DNA of 64,000 bases from Aeromonas veronii. GTDB taxonomy: Bacteria > Pseudomonadota > Gammaproteobacteria > Enterobacterales > Aeromonadaceae. This document shows positions 21,927 to 33,092 of this stretch, one piece after another. The translations under genes and the position numbers were made by a program. The notes beneath the pieces are model-generated. The model made no database searches and was not told where the DNA came from. It saw only the letters and a program-made list of their open reading frames with translations. Every line of letters begins with the position of its first letter. Position 1 is the first letter of the stretch. The stretch is taken from positions 4,105,001-4,169,000 of the forward strand of contig CP101033.1 in the NCBI GenBank assembly GCA_041319085.1. Direction: 5' to 3'.

Positions 21927-22835
21927 TCACGATTCCGACACGCCAAAATAGCCCAATATACGGTCCAAATCGGACAAATTCTCGTAACTTATTACTAACT
22001 TCCCGCTATCCCGCTTGCCAGGCTGAAGTTGCACCTGATTGCCAATTTTTTCTGCCAGTTGGCGCTCCAGGTAACCGATCTGCGGATCACGGGCCGGTTC
22101 GCCCCTGGCTTTTGCCGGTTCGAGCGCTCTTTGCACCAGCTTCTCGGTATCGCGCACAGTCAGTCCCTTCTGAGCAACCAGCTTGGCCAGTTCGGACTGT
22201 GCCTGGCCGCTCAGCGCCAGCAAGGCACGGGCATGACCCATGTCGAGGTCGCCATGCTCGACGAAACGCTTCACGTCGTCGTTGAGCTGGTTGAGGCGCA
22301 GCAGGTTGGTCACCGTGGTGCGGGACTTGCCCACCGCCTCAGCCACCTGCTGGTGGGTGAGTTCGAATTCGGTCAGCAGTCTTTGTAAAGCGACCGCCTC
22401 TTCGATGGCATTGAGGTCTTCCCGCTGAATATTTTCAATCAGCGCGATGGCGACGGCGGCCTCGTCGGGCACATCCTTGACGATGCATGGCACCACCTCG
22501 AGCCGCGCCAGCTGGGACGCGCGCCAACGTCGTTCACCGGCGATGATTTCGAAGGATTGTTCGCCGAGAGGGCGTACCACGATGGGCTGGATCACCCCCT
22601 GGGCACGGATGGAGTTGGCAAGCTCTTCCAGTGCATCCTGGGACATGTCCTTGCGGGGCTGGTACTTGCCGGACTGCAACCACTCCACCGGCAGCTTGCG
22701 CAGCTCGCCCTGGTTGGTGGGGGCCATGGCCTCTTCAGTACGTTGATCGCTCATCACCTGTTTCTGACGGGCAGCCGTGCTGGTACTGAGCAGGGCATCC
22801 AGCCCCTTGCCCAGTCCACGTTTTTTCGGAGTCAT
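21927..22835 (-). CDS. parB: Chromosome partitioning protein ParB
   Basis: 302 residues. The N-terminus MTPKKRGLGKGLDALLS is the ParA-activating motif of chromosomal ParB proteins. The arginine-rich GERRWRASQLA motif (CTP-binding ParB/Srx box) is near residue 110, and the central helix-turn-helix (LTHQQVAEAVGKSRTTVTNLLRL) binds parS. ParB loads on parS near the origin and recruits SMC. It overlaps parA by 4 bp. The place beside oriC and rsmG/mnmG is the usual chromosomal one. Confidence 0.97.
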   Translation of the reverse strand: MTPKKRGLGKGLDALLSTSTAARQKQVMSDQRTEEAMAPTNQGELRKLPVEWLQSGKYQPRKDMSQDALEELANSIRAQGVIQPIVVRPLGEQSFEIIAGERRWRASQLARLEVVPCIVKDVPDEAAVAIALIENIQREDLNAIEEAVALQRLLTEFELTHQQVAEAVGKSRTTVTNLLRLNQLNDDVKRFVEHGDLDMGHARALLALSGQAQSELAKLVAQKGLTVRDTEKLVQRALEPAKARGEPARDPQIGYLERQLAEKIGNQVQLQPGKRDSGKLVISYENLSDLDRILGYFGVSES

Positions 22836-23635
22836 ATGCTCTCTCGGTCTGCGATGGTAGCCTGACGCTCCTGCTCCTGGCGGCGCAGCATTTCGCCAGC
22901 CAGTGCCAGGTAGGCCTTGGCGCCCACCGATGATTTGTCATAGTGCATAGCCGGGGCACCGAAACTCGGGGCCTCAGCCAGTCTAACGTTGCGGGGTATG
23001 ATGGTGCGGTAGACTTTGTCGCCGAAGTGCTGTTTTAGCTGATCGGACACATCATTGGCCAGCCGGTTGCGGTGATCGAACATGGTGCGCAGCACCCCTT
23101 CGATCTTGAGCTCCGGATTGACCACGGCGGCCAGCTTGCTGATGGTGTCGACCAGGGCGGTGAGCCCCTCCAGCGCGTAATATTCGCACTGCATCGGCAC
23201 CAGCACGGAGTCGGCGGCGGCCATGGCGTTCACGGTCAGCATGTTGAGAGAGGGCGGGCAGTCGATGAAGACATAGTCGTATTTGTCCCGCACCGAGGCC
23301 AGCGCATTGCGCAGGCGGATTTCGCGGGCGAAAAATTCCATCAGACGGATTTCGGCCGCGGTCACGTCGGCGTTGGCGGCGATCAGGTGATAACCCCCGG
23401 TGGTTTCGGGGATGATCACTTCGCTGATGGGGGCATCCTCGATCAGCAGCTCATAGGCGGTGCGCTCGACGTCATACTTGTCGACACCGCTGCCCATGGT
23501 GGCATTGCCCTGCGGATCCAGATCGATCACCAGCACCTTGCGCCGGGTGGCAGCCAGGGAGGCGGCCAGATTCACACAGGTGGTGGTTTTACCCACTCCA
23601 CCCTTCTGGTTGGCTATGGCGATGACTTTTCCCAC
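22832..23635 (-). CDS. parA: Chromosome partitioning ATPase ParA
   Basis: 267 residues, Soj/ParA family. The deviant Walker A loop KGGVGKTTTCVNLAASLA is at the N-terminus; the A' motif appears as YVFIDCPPSLNMLTVNAM. The protein moves ParB-parS complexes by cycles of ATP-dependent DNA binding. It has the short form without the extra N-terminal helix-turn-helix of plasmid ParA, which fits a chromosomal role. Translation is probably coupled with parB. Confidence 0.97.
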   Translation of the reverse strand: MGKVIAIANQKGGVGKTTTCVNLAASLAATRRKVLVIDLDPQGNATMGSGVDKYDVERTAYELLIEDAPISEVIIPETTGGYHLIAANADVTAAEIRLMEFFAREIRLRNALASVRDKYDYVFIDCPPSLNMLTVNAMAAADSVLVPMQCEYYALEGLTALVDTISKLAAVVNPELKIEGVLRTMFDHRNRLANDVSDQLKQHFGDKVYRTIIPRNVRLAEAPSFGAPAMHYDKSSVGAKAYLALAGEMLRRQEQERQATIADRESI

Positions 23636-23661
23636 ACGATCCCCTAAATGAAACTGCGACC

Positions 23662-24288
23662 CTATTCGGGCTGGATATGTTTGAATTCCAGCAGATGACG
23701 TTCGCCTTCCAGCTCCGGCACCCGCAACTCATGACAGGCTACCAGACGGATATTGGCAGGCAACTGGGCCAGCTCCTGCTCGGGATATTGCCCCTTGAGT
23801 GCGAGGAAGCAGCCCTGATCTGACGGCAGGTGGTGACACCAGCTCAGCATGTCCTCCAGCGAGGCAAATGCCCGACTCAGTACACCATCAAACCCCACCT
23901 CGGGTTGATACTCTTCAACCCGGGATTTGACCGGCGTCACATTGGTCAGACCCAGCTCCTGGATCACCTGACGGATGAAGTTGATCCGCTTGCCCAGACT
24001 GTCGAGCAGGACGAACTGCTTGTCCGGATTGACGATCGCCAGCGGCAATCCCGGCAGGCCGGGACCGGTCCCCACGTCGATGAAGCGCTCACCGTGCAAG
24101 TGGGGGCTTACCACCAGACTATCGAGGATATGCTTGACCAGCATGGCGTCCGGATCTCGCACCGAGGTGAGATTGTAAGCCTTGTTCCACTTGTGCAGCA
24201 ACTCGACCAACTGCACCAGTTGGCTCTTTTGGGTTTCGGTGATAACAATTTCGGCCTGCTTGAGCAGGCCGTTCAATCTTTCCAACAT
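23662..24288 (-). CDS. rsmG: 16S rRNA (guanine527-N7)-methyltransferase
   Basis: 208 residues. The SAM-binding motif is [18 protein letters not shown] (about residues 68-85), and the family motif [14 protein letters not shown] is present. RsmG (GidB) methylates G527 of 16S rRNA; its loss gives low-level streptomycin resistance. It lies 8 bp after mnmG and 26 bp before parA in the conserved origin-proximal block. Confidence 0.97.
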   Translation of the reverse strand: MLERLNGLLKQAEIVITETQKSQLVQLVELLHKWNKAYNLTSVRDPDAMLVKHILDSLVVSPHLHGERFIDVGTGPGLPGLPLAIVNPDKQFVLLDSLGKRINFIRQVIQELGLTNVTPVKSRVEEYQPEVGFDGVLSRAFASLEDMLSWCHHLPSDQGCFLALKGQYPEQELAQLPANIRLVACHELRVPELEGERHLLEFKHIQPE

Positions 24289-24296
24289 GGGATTCC

Positions 24297-26186
24297 TCAG
24301 GCGGTTTTACGCAGCAGGCCGTGTTTTTTCAGGTGAACCAGCAGGATGGAGATGGCCGCCGGGGTAATGCCGGAGATACGGGAAGCCTGACCAATGGTCT
24401 GCGGCTTGGCATCGTTCAGCTTGGCTTTCACCTCGTTGGAGAGGCCGTTCACCTCGCGATAGTCCAGATCCAGCGGCAACAGGGTGTTCTCGTTGCGCAG
24501 CTGCTTTTCCACTTCATCGTGCTGACGCTCGATGTAACCGGCGTACTTGATCTGGATCTCAACCTGTTCGGCCGCGGCAGGATCGGTCACGGAGGGGCCG
24601 ACACCTTCGATGGCCATCAGCGCATCATAGGTCACCTCGGGGCGACGCAGCAGCTCTTCCAGACTCTGTTCGCGGGTCAGCGGGGTGTTGACCAGGGCGT
24701 TGACCGCTTCCAGTGACGGATGTTGCGGGTGGATCCAGGTTGAACGCATGCGCTGACGCTCCAGCTCGACCTGTTCCATCTTGGCGTTGAATTTGCCCCA
24801 GCGCTCGTCATCCACCAGACCCAGCTCGCGACCAATGGCGGTCAGACGGATATCGGCGTTGTCTTCCCGCAGCAGCAGGCGGTATTCGGCGCGGCTGGTG
24901 AACATGCGGTAAGGCTCGCGGGTCCCCAGGGTAGAGAGATCGTCCATCATCACGCCCATGTAGGCCTGATCCCGACGCGGGTTCCAGGGATCCTTGTCCT
25001 GGGCACGCAGGGCGGCGTTCAGACCGGCCATCAGGCCTTGTGCCGCCGCTTCTTCGTAACCGGTCGTGCCGTTGATCTGGCCAGCGAAGAACAGGTTTGG
25101 AATGCACTTGCTCTCCATGTTGGCCTTGAGATCCCGCGGATCGAAGAAATCATATTCGATGGCATAGCCGGGGCGGGTGATGTGGGCGTTCTCGAAGCCA
25201 CGCACGGAACGGACGATCTGCACCTGCACGTCAAACGGCAGGCTGGTGGAGATCCCGTTCGGATAGAGTTCGTGGGTGGTCAGGCCTTCCGGCTCGACGA
25301 ATATCTGGTGTGCCGTCTTGTCGGCGAAACGGGTGATCTTGTCTTCGATCGACGGGCAGTAGCGCGGGCCGATCCCCTCGATCACCCCGGCGTACATGGG
25401 GCTGCGATCCAGGTTATTGCGGATCACCTCGTGGGTACGCTCGTTGGTGTGGGTGACGTAGCAGGGCACCTGACGGGGATGCTGGCTGGCATCGCCGATA
25501 AACGAGAAGACCGGACGCGGATCGTCGCCGTGCTGGGTCTGCATCACAGAGAAATCGACGCTGCGGGCATCGATGCGCGGCGGCGTACCGGTCTTGAGAC
25601 GATCGATGCGCAGCGGCAGTTCACGCAGGCGCTGGGCCAGGGCGATCGAGGGAGGATCCCCGGCGCGGCCGCCCTTGTAGTTTTCCATCCCGATGTGGAT
25701 CAACCCGTTCAGGAAGGTACCGACTGTCAGCACCACCGTCTTGCCGCTGATGCGGATCCCGCTCTGGGTGACCACACCGGCAACACGATCCCCGTCCATG
25801 ATCAGATCGTCACAGGCCTGCTGGAAGATCTTCAGGTTCGGGTAGTTCTCCAGCATCTGGCGAACGACGGCCTTGTAGAGCAGGCGATCCGCCTGGGCAC
25901 GAGTGGCTCGCACAGCCGGGCCCTTGGAGGAGTTAAGGGTGCGAAACTGGATCCCGCCAAGATCGATGGCACGTGCCATGATCCCGCCGAGTGCGTCAAC
26001 TTCCCTGACCAGGTGTCCCTTGCCGATCCCGCCGATCGCCGGATTACAGGACATGTGTCCCAGCGTATCGATATTGTGGGTCAGCAACAGGGTGTTCATG
26101 CCCATACGGGCTGCCGCTGTTGCTGCTTCGGTTCCGGCATGACCGCCACCGACGACGATCACATCAAATTGTTCATGGTATTGCAT
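24297..26186 (-). CDS. mnmG: tRNA uridine-34 modification enzyme MnmG
   Basis: 629 residues from the ATG at 26186 ([20 protein letters not shown]); the frame opens 21 bp earlier, but this start fits the family. The FAD-binding [10 protein letters not shown] loop, the conserved active-site cysteine region [12 protein letters not shown] and the C-terminal helical domain ([19 protein letters not shown]) are all intact. MnmG with MnmE makes the (carboxymethyl)aminomethyl group at wobble U34. It is the first gene left of oriC, as in E. coli (gidA). The partner gene mnmE has its last codons at 36707-36724. Confidence 0.97.
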   Translation of the reverse strand: MQYHEQFDVIVVGGGHAGTEAATAAARMGMNTLLLTHNIDTLGHMSCNPAIGGIGKGHLVREVDALGGIMARAIDLGGIQFRTLNSSKGPAVRATRAQADRLLYKAVVRQMLENYPNLKIFQQACDDLIMDGDRVAGVVTQSGIRISGKTVVLTVGTFLNGLIHIGMENYKGGRAGDPPSIALAQRLRELPLRIDRLKTGTPPRIDARSVDFSVMQTQHGDDPRPVFSFIGDASQHPRQVPCYVTHTNERTHEVIRNNLDRSPMYAGVIEGIGPRYCPSIEDKITRFADKTAHQIFVEPEGLTTHELYPNGISTSLPFDVQVQIVRSVRGFENAHITRPGYAIEYDFFDPRDLKANMESKCIPNLFFAGQINGTTGYEEAAAQGLMAGLNAALRAQDKDPWNPRRDQAYMGVMMDDLSTLGTREPYRMFTSRAEYRLLLREDNADIRLTAIGRELGLVDDERWGKFNAKMEQVELERQRMRSTWIHPQHPSLEAVNALVNTPLTREQSLEELLRRPEVTYDALMAIEGVGPSVTDPAAAEQVEIQIKYAGYIERQHDEVEKQLRNENTLLPLDLDYREVNGLSNEVKAKLNDAKPQTIGQASRISGITPAAISILLVHLKKHGLLRKTA

Positions 26187-26207
26187 TGGGATCACCTTGA
26201 TCTGCAC

Positions 26208-26690
26208 GCCTGAAGATCTTTATTTGCCTGGGCTAAAGGGCGGAACATTCTATCTGTTTCGCGTCCTGAGGGGAACGTCTACTTAACGTTCAGTATGAAG
26301 GGAGGATCCACTAATTAGATCTTAAGGATCTTTAGATCGATCTTTTACTGGATCTCTTATTAGGATCCGCCCTTTCTGTTGATAAGCACTTTTTGATCAT
26401 AAAGATCATTAATTTAAGGACGATCCTAGCTTGTGGAAAAGCTTGGATCCTGGCCCGGTGAACGAGGGGATAACCAGGGCTTTTATACACAGAGGTCTGT
26501 CGGTCTGGATCTAATACATGGATAACTATAGGTTTTGCAGAGCTTTACACCGTAGTTATGCACATTATCCCTGGGCGTTGTGGGTAACCTTGTAGAACAA
26601 CTCCCCCGGATCAATCTGTTAATAACATGGTGGATAGTCGATCTGGGGATAAGTGGGGAGATCAAGCTTTTTTTCAGGATCTCCCGCACG
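26208..26690. other. oriC: Chromosomal origin of replication oriC
   Basis: Gene-free stretch between mnmG and mioC, the gammaproteobacterial oriC position. Left part: AT-rich GATC-containing 13-mer-like repeats (starts at 26318, 26327, 26336 and 26351; the last, GATCTCTTATTAG, is identical to an E. coli 13-mer). DnaA-box-like sites follow: TGTTGATAA (26377), TTATACACA (26483), CATGGATAA (26517), TTATGCACA (26556) and TGTGGGTAA (26579), in an order and orientation resembling E. coli R1, R2, R3 and R4. GATC sites for Dam/SeqA are very dense. The core is about 26280-26600. Confidence 0.93.
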
Positions 26691-26694
26691 CTGA

Positions 26695-27144
26695 TCAGGC
26701 GATCATCGTCATCCAGTCGCGGATCCACACTTCTGCGGCATCTTCGGGGATCTCGTGTTGGGTCACATCTATGTCGAGCCGCTCGCCGATCCGGCTGGCA
26801 CCGCACTCGGTCAACAGTCGATCCAGCGTCTTGCCGCCCTGGCAAAAGGTGTCATAACTGCTGTCGCCAAGGGCGATCACGCCATATTTCAAGGCATTAA
26901 GATCCGGATGCTGCTCGGCAAGATCCTTGGCGAAGGGTTGCAGGTTATCGGGAACATCACCGGCACCGTGGGTCGAGGTGACCACCAGCAGGATGGATCC
27001 CGCATCATCCAGCACCTCTGCCAGCTTGGCCGGGTTGTGGATCCGGGTCTGGTGGCCAGCCTGTTCCAGCAGGTTGGCGACGTGGTCTGCGACATATTCG
27101 GCGGCGCCCAGCATGGAGCCGACGACGAGATTAAGTTTGGCCAT
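26695..27144 (-). CDS. mioC: Flavodoxin-like protein MioC
   Basis: 149 residues from the ATG at 27144 (MAKLNLVVGSMLGAAEYVADH). The FMN-binding loops are seen in VTSTHGAGDVPDNL and ALGDSSYDTFCQGG. MioC is an FMN protein named for its place beside oriC; it has been linked to biotin synthase activity. It is transcribed toward oriC, and mioC transcription is known in E. coli to affect initiation. The open frame upstream of 27144 lies in intergenic sequence and is not considered coding. Confidence 0.95.
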   Translation of the reverse strand: MAKLNLVVGSMLGAAEYVADHVANLLEQAGHQTRIHNPAKLAEVLDDAGSILLVVTSTHGAGDVPDNLQPFAKDLAEQHPDLNALKYGVIALGDSSYDTFCQGGKTLDRLLTECGASRIGERLDIDVTQHEIPEDAAEVWIRDWMTMIA

Positions 27145-27388
27145 GGAATGGATCCTGATTTCAGACAAAGAAACGGAAAGCCGGATTCTACCGCCAAAGG
27201 GTGTGGATAAATATGGATAAAGCTTGGGGATAATGGATCCAGTCAGATAATGCCGCCGGATCCATCCCATCGATCTTTTTTCTGCTTCTTTCTATTCCTC
27301 TTCATTTTCTTCTCCGCTTATGGCTCTCCTGGTGACTCCCATCCCCCGCAAAATCCTGTCAACGATGTAGTTAGATAGCAATGTAGAT

Positions 27389-27407
27389 GCAAATGATTAG
27401 CAATTAT
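27389..27407 (+). promoter_or_regulatory. Fur-box-like site before the siderophore operon
   Basis: GCAAATGATTAGCAATTAT agrees with the 19-bp Fur consensus at about 12 positions and lies about 130 bp upstream of the TonB-dependent receptor start (27541). It is weaker than the box at 4994. Iron control of a siderophore receptor is expected from the family. Confidence 0.65.
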
Positions 27408-27540
27408 TAAATCGATTCGATCACGGATTCTGTAGTAGGATTGCGCTGTTTTATTCGCCCATGGAACAGGGTGATGTCGTGACAAACGACCATGAATAAC
27501 AATTAAAACAACATAACTCATTGATAAACGAGACTTTAAT

Positions 27541-29637
27541 ATGATTGCGCAAAAATACACTACAGGACCCGGCAAGAAGGGCGCCTTCGGCGTGCTTTCG
27601 CTCTCCGGTTTGCTCGTCTCCCTGCCGCTGATGGCCGAACAAACCACCGCTGAGCTGCCCAAAGCCAGCGAAACCATGGTGGTGACCGGTACGGCCATGA
27701 AGGTGGAAGTGCCGATGGCCGAGACGCCTCGCGCCGTCTCCGTGGTTAATCGCGAGGAGCTGGATCAGCACGCCGTGTTGCAGCTGGATGAAGCGATTCG
27801 CTACCGTTCCGGCGTATTGACCGGCCTCTATGGCTCAGACAACAACACCGACTGGTTCAAGGTGCGTGGCTTCGATGCCGCCTCTTATCTGGATGGCAAC
27901 CGGTTGTTTGGCACCGGCTACTACGTCTGGACTCCGGAACCGTTTGGTCTGGAGAGTGTGGAAGTGCTGAAGGGGCCAGCCTCGATCCTTTACGGTGAGG
28001 CACCTCCGGGCGGGGTGATCAATGCCATCAGCAAGCGACCGACTGCCAAGCCACAAGGGCAGCTGGACCTGCAGCTTGGCAGCCGGGATCATCGTCAGGT
28101 CGCGGTGGATGTCTCTGATGCGCTCTCCGACAGCAGCCGCTACCGCATGGTCGCACTCTACAAAGAGCGCGATGGGGTGCTCACCGGTACCTACAACGAT
28201 CGGGTTTATTTGGCGCCGAGCGTCACCTTTGATCTCTCGGATCGTACCAGCCTGACCCTGCTGGCCAGTTTCCTGCACGACGAAGGGGTCCCGACCAACG
28301 GCTTCTTCCCGGTCTATGGCACCCTGAACACCTCGGGCGGCCAGATTGATCCCTCCACCAACCTGAGCCAGCCGGATTACGATCGCAACCGCAATACCCA
28401 GATCTCCACCGGTTACGAGCTCGCCCACCAGCTCAACCAGACCTGGGAGTTCAAGCAGAACGTCCGCTTCAACTACAACGATCTGCTGCTGCGCCAGACC
28501 TATATCTTCCCGACCTATGAAGGCACGACTGCCTATCGCGGTTTGGTTTACCGCGATGGCAATACCAAGAGTACCACCATGGATAACCAGATGGTGGGCT
28601 ACTGGAACACCGACAGCACCGAGCAGACCTTGCTGTTGGGGGTGGATCTGCAGCGTCACGTCAATGAAGGGGTCGAGGCCGACAACTACGGCATGGGCTC
28701 CATCAATACCATGAACCCCGATTACAGCGGCTTCCCCGGTTTTGACGAGTCGACCGCCACTCACCAGAAGAGCACCAAGGGCCAGAGCGGTCTCTATGCC
28801 CAGCACCAGATCCGCTGGGACGATCGCTGGTTGCTGACTGCCGGTGGCCGTTTCGACTATGTGGAGACCCACAACACCAATACCAGCAAGGACCAGCGCC
28901 AGTACGATCACGAGCTCTCCCTGTCGGGCAGCCTGATGTATCTGGCCGACAACGGCCTCTCTCCCTACTTTGCCTATGCCGAGTCGTTCGAGGTGTTGCC
29001 GGGGATCGACCCCAACACCAAGAGTTCCTACAAGCCACTCAAGGGTAAGCTCTACGAGACCGGCGTGAAGTATGCGCCAGCCTTCCTCGACGGTTACATC
29101 AATCTGGCGCTGTTCGATCTGGCCCAGACCAACTCGCTGGTCTCTACCGGTTCCGGCCAGCAGACCCAGGCGGGTGAAGTGACCTCTCAGGGGATTGAGC
29201 TGGAAGGGAGTGTGCAGGTGACCGATGCACTGCGTCTGACCGCTGCTTATACCTACACCGATGCCAAAACCAACGACACCGGCAGTGGCGATCGCCGTGC
29301 CAGCCTGATCCCGCGCCACATCGCCTCCTTCTGGGGCAACTACAAGGTGCAGCAAGGGGTGGCTTCCGGTCTGGATCTGGGTACCGGTGTGCGTTATGTC
29401 GGTTCCAGCGTGGGTATTGGCGCCGTGAATGCGGACTATACCCCCATCTACGGCTCTGCCGAGGTGCCGGCCCATACCGTCTGGGATGCGATGATCGGGT
29501 ATGACTTTGCCAAGAACTGGCGTGCCCAGCTCAACGTCAACAACCTGCTGGGTGAAACCTATGTGGCCAGTTGTGACTACTACTGCTACTACGGCGAGCC
29601 GCGCAGCGTAGTGGGTAGCATCAACTACCGCTGGTAA
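27541..29637 (+). CDS. TonB-dependent siderophore receptor (FhuA/ferrichrome type)
   Basis: 698 residues. A signal peptide ([14 protein letters not shown]) is followed by a TonB-box region (ETMVVTGTA), the plug domain ([17 protein letters not shown] ... [29 protein letters not shown]) and a 22-strand barrel ending with the aromatic terminus [10 protein letters not shown]. It should import a ferric hydroxamate siderophore across the outer membrane using TonB. The downstream fhuCDB genes fix the family as hydroxamate uptake; the true ligand (ferrichrome, ferrioxamine or another) cannot be told. A CYYCYYG-like cysteine pair near the C-terminus ([11 protein letters not shown]) is notable and may form a disulfide in an external loop. 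Confidence 0.9.
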   Translation: MIAQKYTTGPGKKGAFGVLSLSGLLVSLPLMAEQTTAELPKASETMVVTGTAMKVEVPMAETPRAVSVVNREELDQHAVLQLDEAIRYRSGVLTGLYGSDNNTDWFKVRGFDAASYLDGNRLFGTGYYVWTPEPFGLESVEVLKGPASILYGEAPPGGVINAISKRPTAKPQGQLDLQLGSRDHRQVAVDVSDALSDSSRYRMVALYKERDGVLTGTYNDRVYLAPSVTFDLSDRTSLTLLASFLHDEGVPTNGFFPVYGTLNTSGGQIDPSTNLSQPDYDRNRNTQISTGYELAHQLNQTWEFKQNVRFNYNDLLLRQTYIFPTYEGTTAYRGLVYRDGNTKSTTMDNQMVGYWNTDSTEQTLLLGVDLQRHVNEGVEADNYGMGSINTMNPDYSGFPGFDESTATHQKSTKGQSGLYAQHQIRWDDRWLLTAGGRFDYVETHNTNTSKDQRQYDHELSLSGSLMYLADNGLSPYFAYAESFEVLPGIDPNTKSSYKPLKGKLYETGVKYAPAFLDGYINLALFDLAQTNSLVSTGSGQQTQAGEVTSQGIELEGSVQVTDALRLTAAYTYTDAKTNDTGSGDRRASLIPRHIASFWGNYKVQQGVASGLDLGTGVRYVGSSVGIGAVNADYTPIYGSAEVPAHTVWDAMIGYDFAKNWRAQLNVNNLLGETYVASCDYYCYYGEPRSVVGSINYRW

Positions 29638-29645
29638 TCGAAGTC

Positions 29646-29675
29646 GGGCGGGAACCGGGTTCCCGCCCTTCTTTT
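29646..29675 (+). terminator. Terminator-like hairpin after the receptor gene
   Basis: GGGCGGGAAC-CGG-GTTCCCGCCC is a 10-bp perfect stem followed by TTCTTTT. It lies 8 bp after the receptor stop and 42 bp before the ABC gene, so it may attenuate transcription into the rest of the operon, giving more receptor than transporter. Confidence 0.75.
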
Positions 29676-29716
29676 CACCTGCAGTTGTTTTGATCTCTCT
29701 GGAATACCGGTCCGTT

Positions 29717-31363
29717 ATGGAACTCTTGTCTCTGGTTTATCGCCAATATCGTTGGCCCTTTATTGCCATTACCCTGCTCAGTCTGCTCAGTGCCGTCAGC
29801 GGGATTGGCGTCATTGCCTTTATCAATCAGTCTCTTATCGAATCTATAGGTGATCCGCTGCCGATCCTCGGTCAGCTGATCGGCCTGATTGTGCTGCTGC
29901 TGGTGATCACACTCGGATCTCAGCTGGCCCTGACCACTCTCGGTCACCATTTTGTCTACCGGTTGCGTGGCCGTCTGCTCAAGCAACTGCTGGATACCGA
30001 TGTCGCCCGCATCCGCCAGATTGGTCAGGGGCCGCTGCTGGCCTCCCTCTCCAGCGATATCGGACAGATCACCATTGCCTTCGTGCGCCTGCCTGAGCTG
30101 GTGCAGGGGTTGGTGCTCACGCTGGGTTCTGCCCTTTACCTCGGCTGGCTCTCTCCTGCGTTGCTCGGGGTGACTGCGCTCTGGGTCACAGTCACCATGG
30201 TGGTGGGCTGGCTGCTGGTGAACCGTGTTTATCGCCATCTCTCCCACATGCGTCAGGCCGAAGATCGGCTCTATCAGAACTATCAGGCCATCATCGCCGG
30301 CAGCAAGGAGCTGGCGCTTAACCGCGAGCGGGCTCACTTCGTTTACCACCAGCTCTATGAGCAAAATGCCCGTGACTACCGCCAGCAGATCATTCGCGCC
30401 GACACCTATCACCTGAGCGCGGTGAACTGGTCGAATATCATGATGCTGGGGGCGATCGGTCTGGTCTTCTTTCTGGCCAACGGCCTTGGCTGGGCCAATA
30501 CCAATGTGGCGGCTACCTTTGCGCTGACCCTGCTGTTCCTGCGCACCCCGCTGTTGCAGGGGATTGGCGCCCTGCCGACCCTGCTTGCCGCTCAGGTGGC
30601 GTTCGACAAGATCGCCGCCCTCAATCTGGCCGAGCCGGATGCGGACTTCCCGCTGCCGCCCGCCATCCGCCCCTGGCAGCGTATCGAGTTGGAGCAGGTG
30701 AGCTTTCACTATCAGGGGGAGGGCTGTTTTGCCGTTGGCCCCATCGATCTGGTCATCGAAAAGGGCGAGCAGATCTTCATCATCGGCGGCAATGGCTCCG
30801 GCAAGTCGACGCTGGCCATGCTGCTGACCGGCCTTTACCAGCCGGTATCGGGCCGGATCCTGCTGGATGGTGAGCCGATCGCCGATCGCAACGGCTATCT
30901 GGCGCTCTTCTCCGCCATATTCACCGACTATCACCTGTTCCAGCACCTGTTGGGGCCGGAACCCAAGGATGAGCTGGTGGCCGAGTGGCTGGAGCGGCTG
31001 CAGATGGGCAGCAAGCTCACCATCGAGGATGGCTTTATCGCCGATATAGAGCTCTCCCAGGGGCAGCGCAAGCGGGTCGCCCTGCTGCTGGCGCTGGCCG
31101 AGCAGCGCGAGGTGATGCTGTTTGACGAGTGGGCTGCGGATCAGGATCCCCAGTTCCGCCGCATCTTCTATCAGCTGCTGTTGCCGCGCCTCAAGGAGAT
31201 GGGCAAGACGGTGATTGCCATCAGTCACGACGATCACTACTTCCCGCTGGCCGATCGCCTGCTGGAGATGCGTCAGGGCCAGCTCACTGAGCTGAACGGC
31301 GCGCGCCGTGCCGCAGTGAGCCGCGATGCGATCGCCCATCTGGATTGCGAGGTGCCGGCTTGA
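29717..31363 (+). CDS. Cyclic-peptide-type ABC exporter (PvdE/YojI-like)
   Basis: 548 residues from the ATG at 29717 ([15 protein letters not shown]); a TTG nine codons earlier is also possible. About six membrane helices occupy residues 10-280, followed by an ATPase domain: Walker [15 protein letters not shown], signature [15 protein letters not shown], Walker [14 protein letters not shown]. The membrane and ATPase domains are fused in one chain, as in exporters of the PvdE/SyrD/YojI family that move peptides or siderophore precursors out of the cytoplasm. It is set between the siderophore receptor and fhuC, with no peptide synthetase in view. It may export a siderophore, recycle one after iron release, or expel an antibiotic analogue; none is proven. 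Confidence 0.85.
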   Translation: MELLSLVYRQYRWPFIAITLLSLLSAVSGIGVIAFINQSLIESIGDPLPILGQLIGLIVLLLVITLGSQLALTTLGHHFVYRLRGRLLKQLLDTDVARIRQIGQGPLLASLSSDIGQITIAFVRLPELVQGLVLTLGSALYLGWLSPALLGVTALWVTVTMVVGWLLVNRVYRHLSHMRQAEDRLYQNYQAIIAGSKELALNRERAHFVYHQLYEQNARDYRQQIIRADTYHLSAVNWSNIMMLGAIGLVFFLANGLGWANTNVAATFALTLLFLRTPLLQGIGALPTLLAAQVAFDKIAALNLAEPDADFPLPPAIRPWQRIELEQVSFHYQGEGCFAVGPIDLVIEKGEQIFIIGGNGSGKSTLAMLLTGLYQPVSGRILLDGEPIADRNGYLALFSAIFTDYHLFQHLLGPEPKDELVAEWLERLQMGSKLTIEDGFIADIELSQGQRKRVALLLALAEQREVMLFDEWAADQDPQFRRIFYQLLLPRLKEMGKTVIAISHDDHYFPLADRLLEMRQGQLTELNGARRAAVSRDAIAHLDCEVPA

Positions 31364-31409
31364 TGCCGGCACTGATGAGACTGGCGGCAAGCCAGCACAG
31401 GAATTGCTT

Positions 31410-32174
31410 ATGTTCGAGATGAAATCAGCCAGCTTCACGGTCAATGACCGCACGCTGCTGCACCCCACCGACCTGCGTTTCGAGCAGGGACAGGTCTATG
31501 GCCTCATCGGCCACAATGGGTCGGGCAAATCGACCCTGCTCAAGCTGCTGGCACGCCAGCAACCCCTCAGCGACGGCGAGATCCTGTTCGATGGCAAGCC
31601 GCTGCCCGACTGGGGCAATCGGGAGTTTGCCCGTCAGGTGGCCTATCTGCCCCAGCATCTGCCGAGCGCCGAGAATCTGCTCGGGCGGGAGCTGGTGGAG
31701 ATGGGCCGCTACCCCTGGCGCGGCCTGCTGGGCCGGATGGGGGCGGAGGATCACCGTCAGGTCGATCGGGCCATCGCCCTTACCCATACCGAACGCTTTG
31801 CCGATCGGCTGGTGGATACCCTCTCCGGCGGCGAGCGGGGCCGGGTCTGGCTGGCGATGCTGCTGGCGCAGGAGAGCCGGTTCATCCTGCTGGACGAGCC
31901 GCTGGCCGCGCTGGATGTGGCCCATCAGGTGGAGGTGCTGACGCTCGTCAAGCAGTTGAGCCGTCAGCTGAACCTCGGGGTCATCATCGTCATTCACGAC
32001 ATCAATATGGCATCCCGCTTCTGCGATCGGCTGGTGGCACTGCACTCCGGCCGCCTGCTTACCTACGGCGAGCCTGAGGGGATCATGACCAGCGAGACCC
32101 TTCACGCCATCTATGGCATTCCGATGGAGGTCATTCGCCACCCGGCTCATGCTCATCCCATCGCCATCGTCTGA
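31410..32174 (+). CDS. fhuC: Ferric hydroxamate ABC transporter ATPase FhuC
   Basis: 254 residues from the ATG at 31410 (MFEMKSASFTVNDRTLLHP). Walker A is [14 protein letters not shown], the Q-loop region is VAYLPQHLPSAENLL, the signature is LSGGERGRVWLAMLLAQE, Walker B is FILLDEPLAALD, and the switch His lies in VIIVIHDINMASRF. This matches FhuC-type import ATPases. It drives FhuB and is followed 12 bp later by fhuD. The gene starts 46 bp after the ABC exporter gene ends. Confidence 0.94.
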   Translation: MFEMKSASFTVNDRTLLHPTDLRFEQGQVYGLIGHNGSGKSTLLKLLARQQPLSDGEILFDGKPLPDWGNREFARQVAYLPQHLPSAENLLGRELVEMGRYPWRGLLGRMGAEDHRQVDRAIALTHTERFADRLVDTLSGGERGRVWLAMLLAQESRFILLDEPLAALDVAHQVEVLTLVKQLSRQLNLGVIIVIHDINMASRFCDRLVALHSGRLLTYGEPEGIMTSETLHAIYGIPMEVIRHPAHAHPIAIV

Positions 32175-32186
32175 CCGGGGGCATCC

Positions 32187-33092
32187 TTGAACCGTTTATT
32201 GAAGAAGATAGCGCCCTGCCTTATCAGCCTGCTGCTGCCATTTGTGGCGCAGGCCGACACATCCCCGATCGCTTCTGCGCCGCCACCCCGTATCGCCACC
32301 GTCGACTGGACCATAGCCGAGACCCTGTTGGCACTCGGGGTGACCCCGTTGGCGGTGGGGGATGCAGGCCCCTATCAGGCCTGGGTCGGCGAGCCACGGC
32401 TACCCGCCGGGGTGGTGGATATCGGCCTGCGCACCCAGCCCAACCGCGAGCTGCTGGCGGAGCTCAAACCCGACCGCATCCTCATCTCGCCGCTGGCGGC
32501 CCCGCTGGCGCCAACTCTTTCCCGCATCGCGCCGGTGAGCACCATCGCCCTCTATGATGGGCAAACCGATCTGTGGCAGCGGCTGCACGAGGTGACCCTG
32601 ACCCTCGCCCGCATGGTGGGCAAAACCGTCGAGGGAGAACGGCTGCTGGCGGGACTGGATCGGGATCTCGCCAGTATGAAGGCCGGATTGCCTGCGGATC
32701 TGCCGCCCCTGCTGGTGGTGCAGTTTATCGATGAGCGCCATGTGCGGGTGTTTGGTCGCCACAGCCTGTTCGATGCGGTGATGACGCGCCTCGGGCTGCG
32801 TAATGGCTGGCAGGAGCAGACCAATGACTGGGGTTTCTCGGTGGTCAGCATCGAGCAGTTTATGACCTTGCCAACCGCGCGGCTGGTGGTGGTCGATCCC
32901 ATTCCGGTCGGGGTGAGCGAACGGCTGCAGGAACATGGGCTGTGGCACCATCTGCCGCTGGTACGGCAGGCGCCCGTGCTGCATCTGCCTGCGGTCTGGA
33001 GTTTTGGCGGCGTATTGGCCGCCCGCCGTTTCGCCGGTCTGCTCAGCGATGCATTGTTGCAAGATGTCGAGCGTATGGAGGCTAGCCGATGA
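32187..33092 (+). CDS. fhuD: Ferric hydroxamate periplasmic binding protein FhuD
   Basis: 301 residues. The start is a TTG at 32187 preceded by GGGGG at the right distance. A signal peptide (IAPCLISLLLPFVAQA) leads to a class III binding-protein fold (IATVDWTIAETLLALGVTPLAVGD ... NRELLAELKPDRILISPL). It carries hydroxamate siderophores from the receptor to FhuB. Its last codon overlaps fhuB (ATGA at 33089), so the two are translationally coupled. Confidence 0.92.
   Translation: MNRLLKKIAPCLISLLLPFVAQADTSPIASAPPPRIATVDWTIAETLLALGVTPLAVGDAGPYQAWVGEPRLPAGVVDIGLRTQPNRELLAELKPDRILISPLAAPLAPTLSRIAPVSTIALYDGQTDLWQRLHEVTLTLARMVGKTVEGERLLAGLDRDLASMKAGLPADLPPLLVVQFIDERHVRVFGRHSLFDAVMTRLGLRNGWQEQTNDWGFSVVSIEQFMTLPTARLVVVDPIPVGVSERLQEHGLWHHLPLVRQAPVLHLPAVWSFGGVLAARRFAGLLSDALLQDVERMEASR

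Noticed and set aside
27835..29475. 546-codon minus-strand frame
   Set aside because: Antisense to the TonB-dependent receptor; composition rich in Gly, His, Gln and Ile without recognisable motifs.
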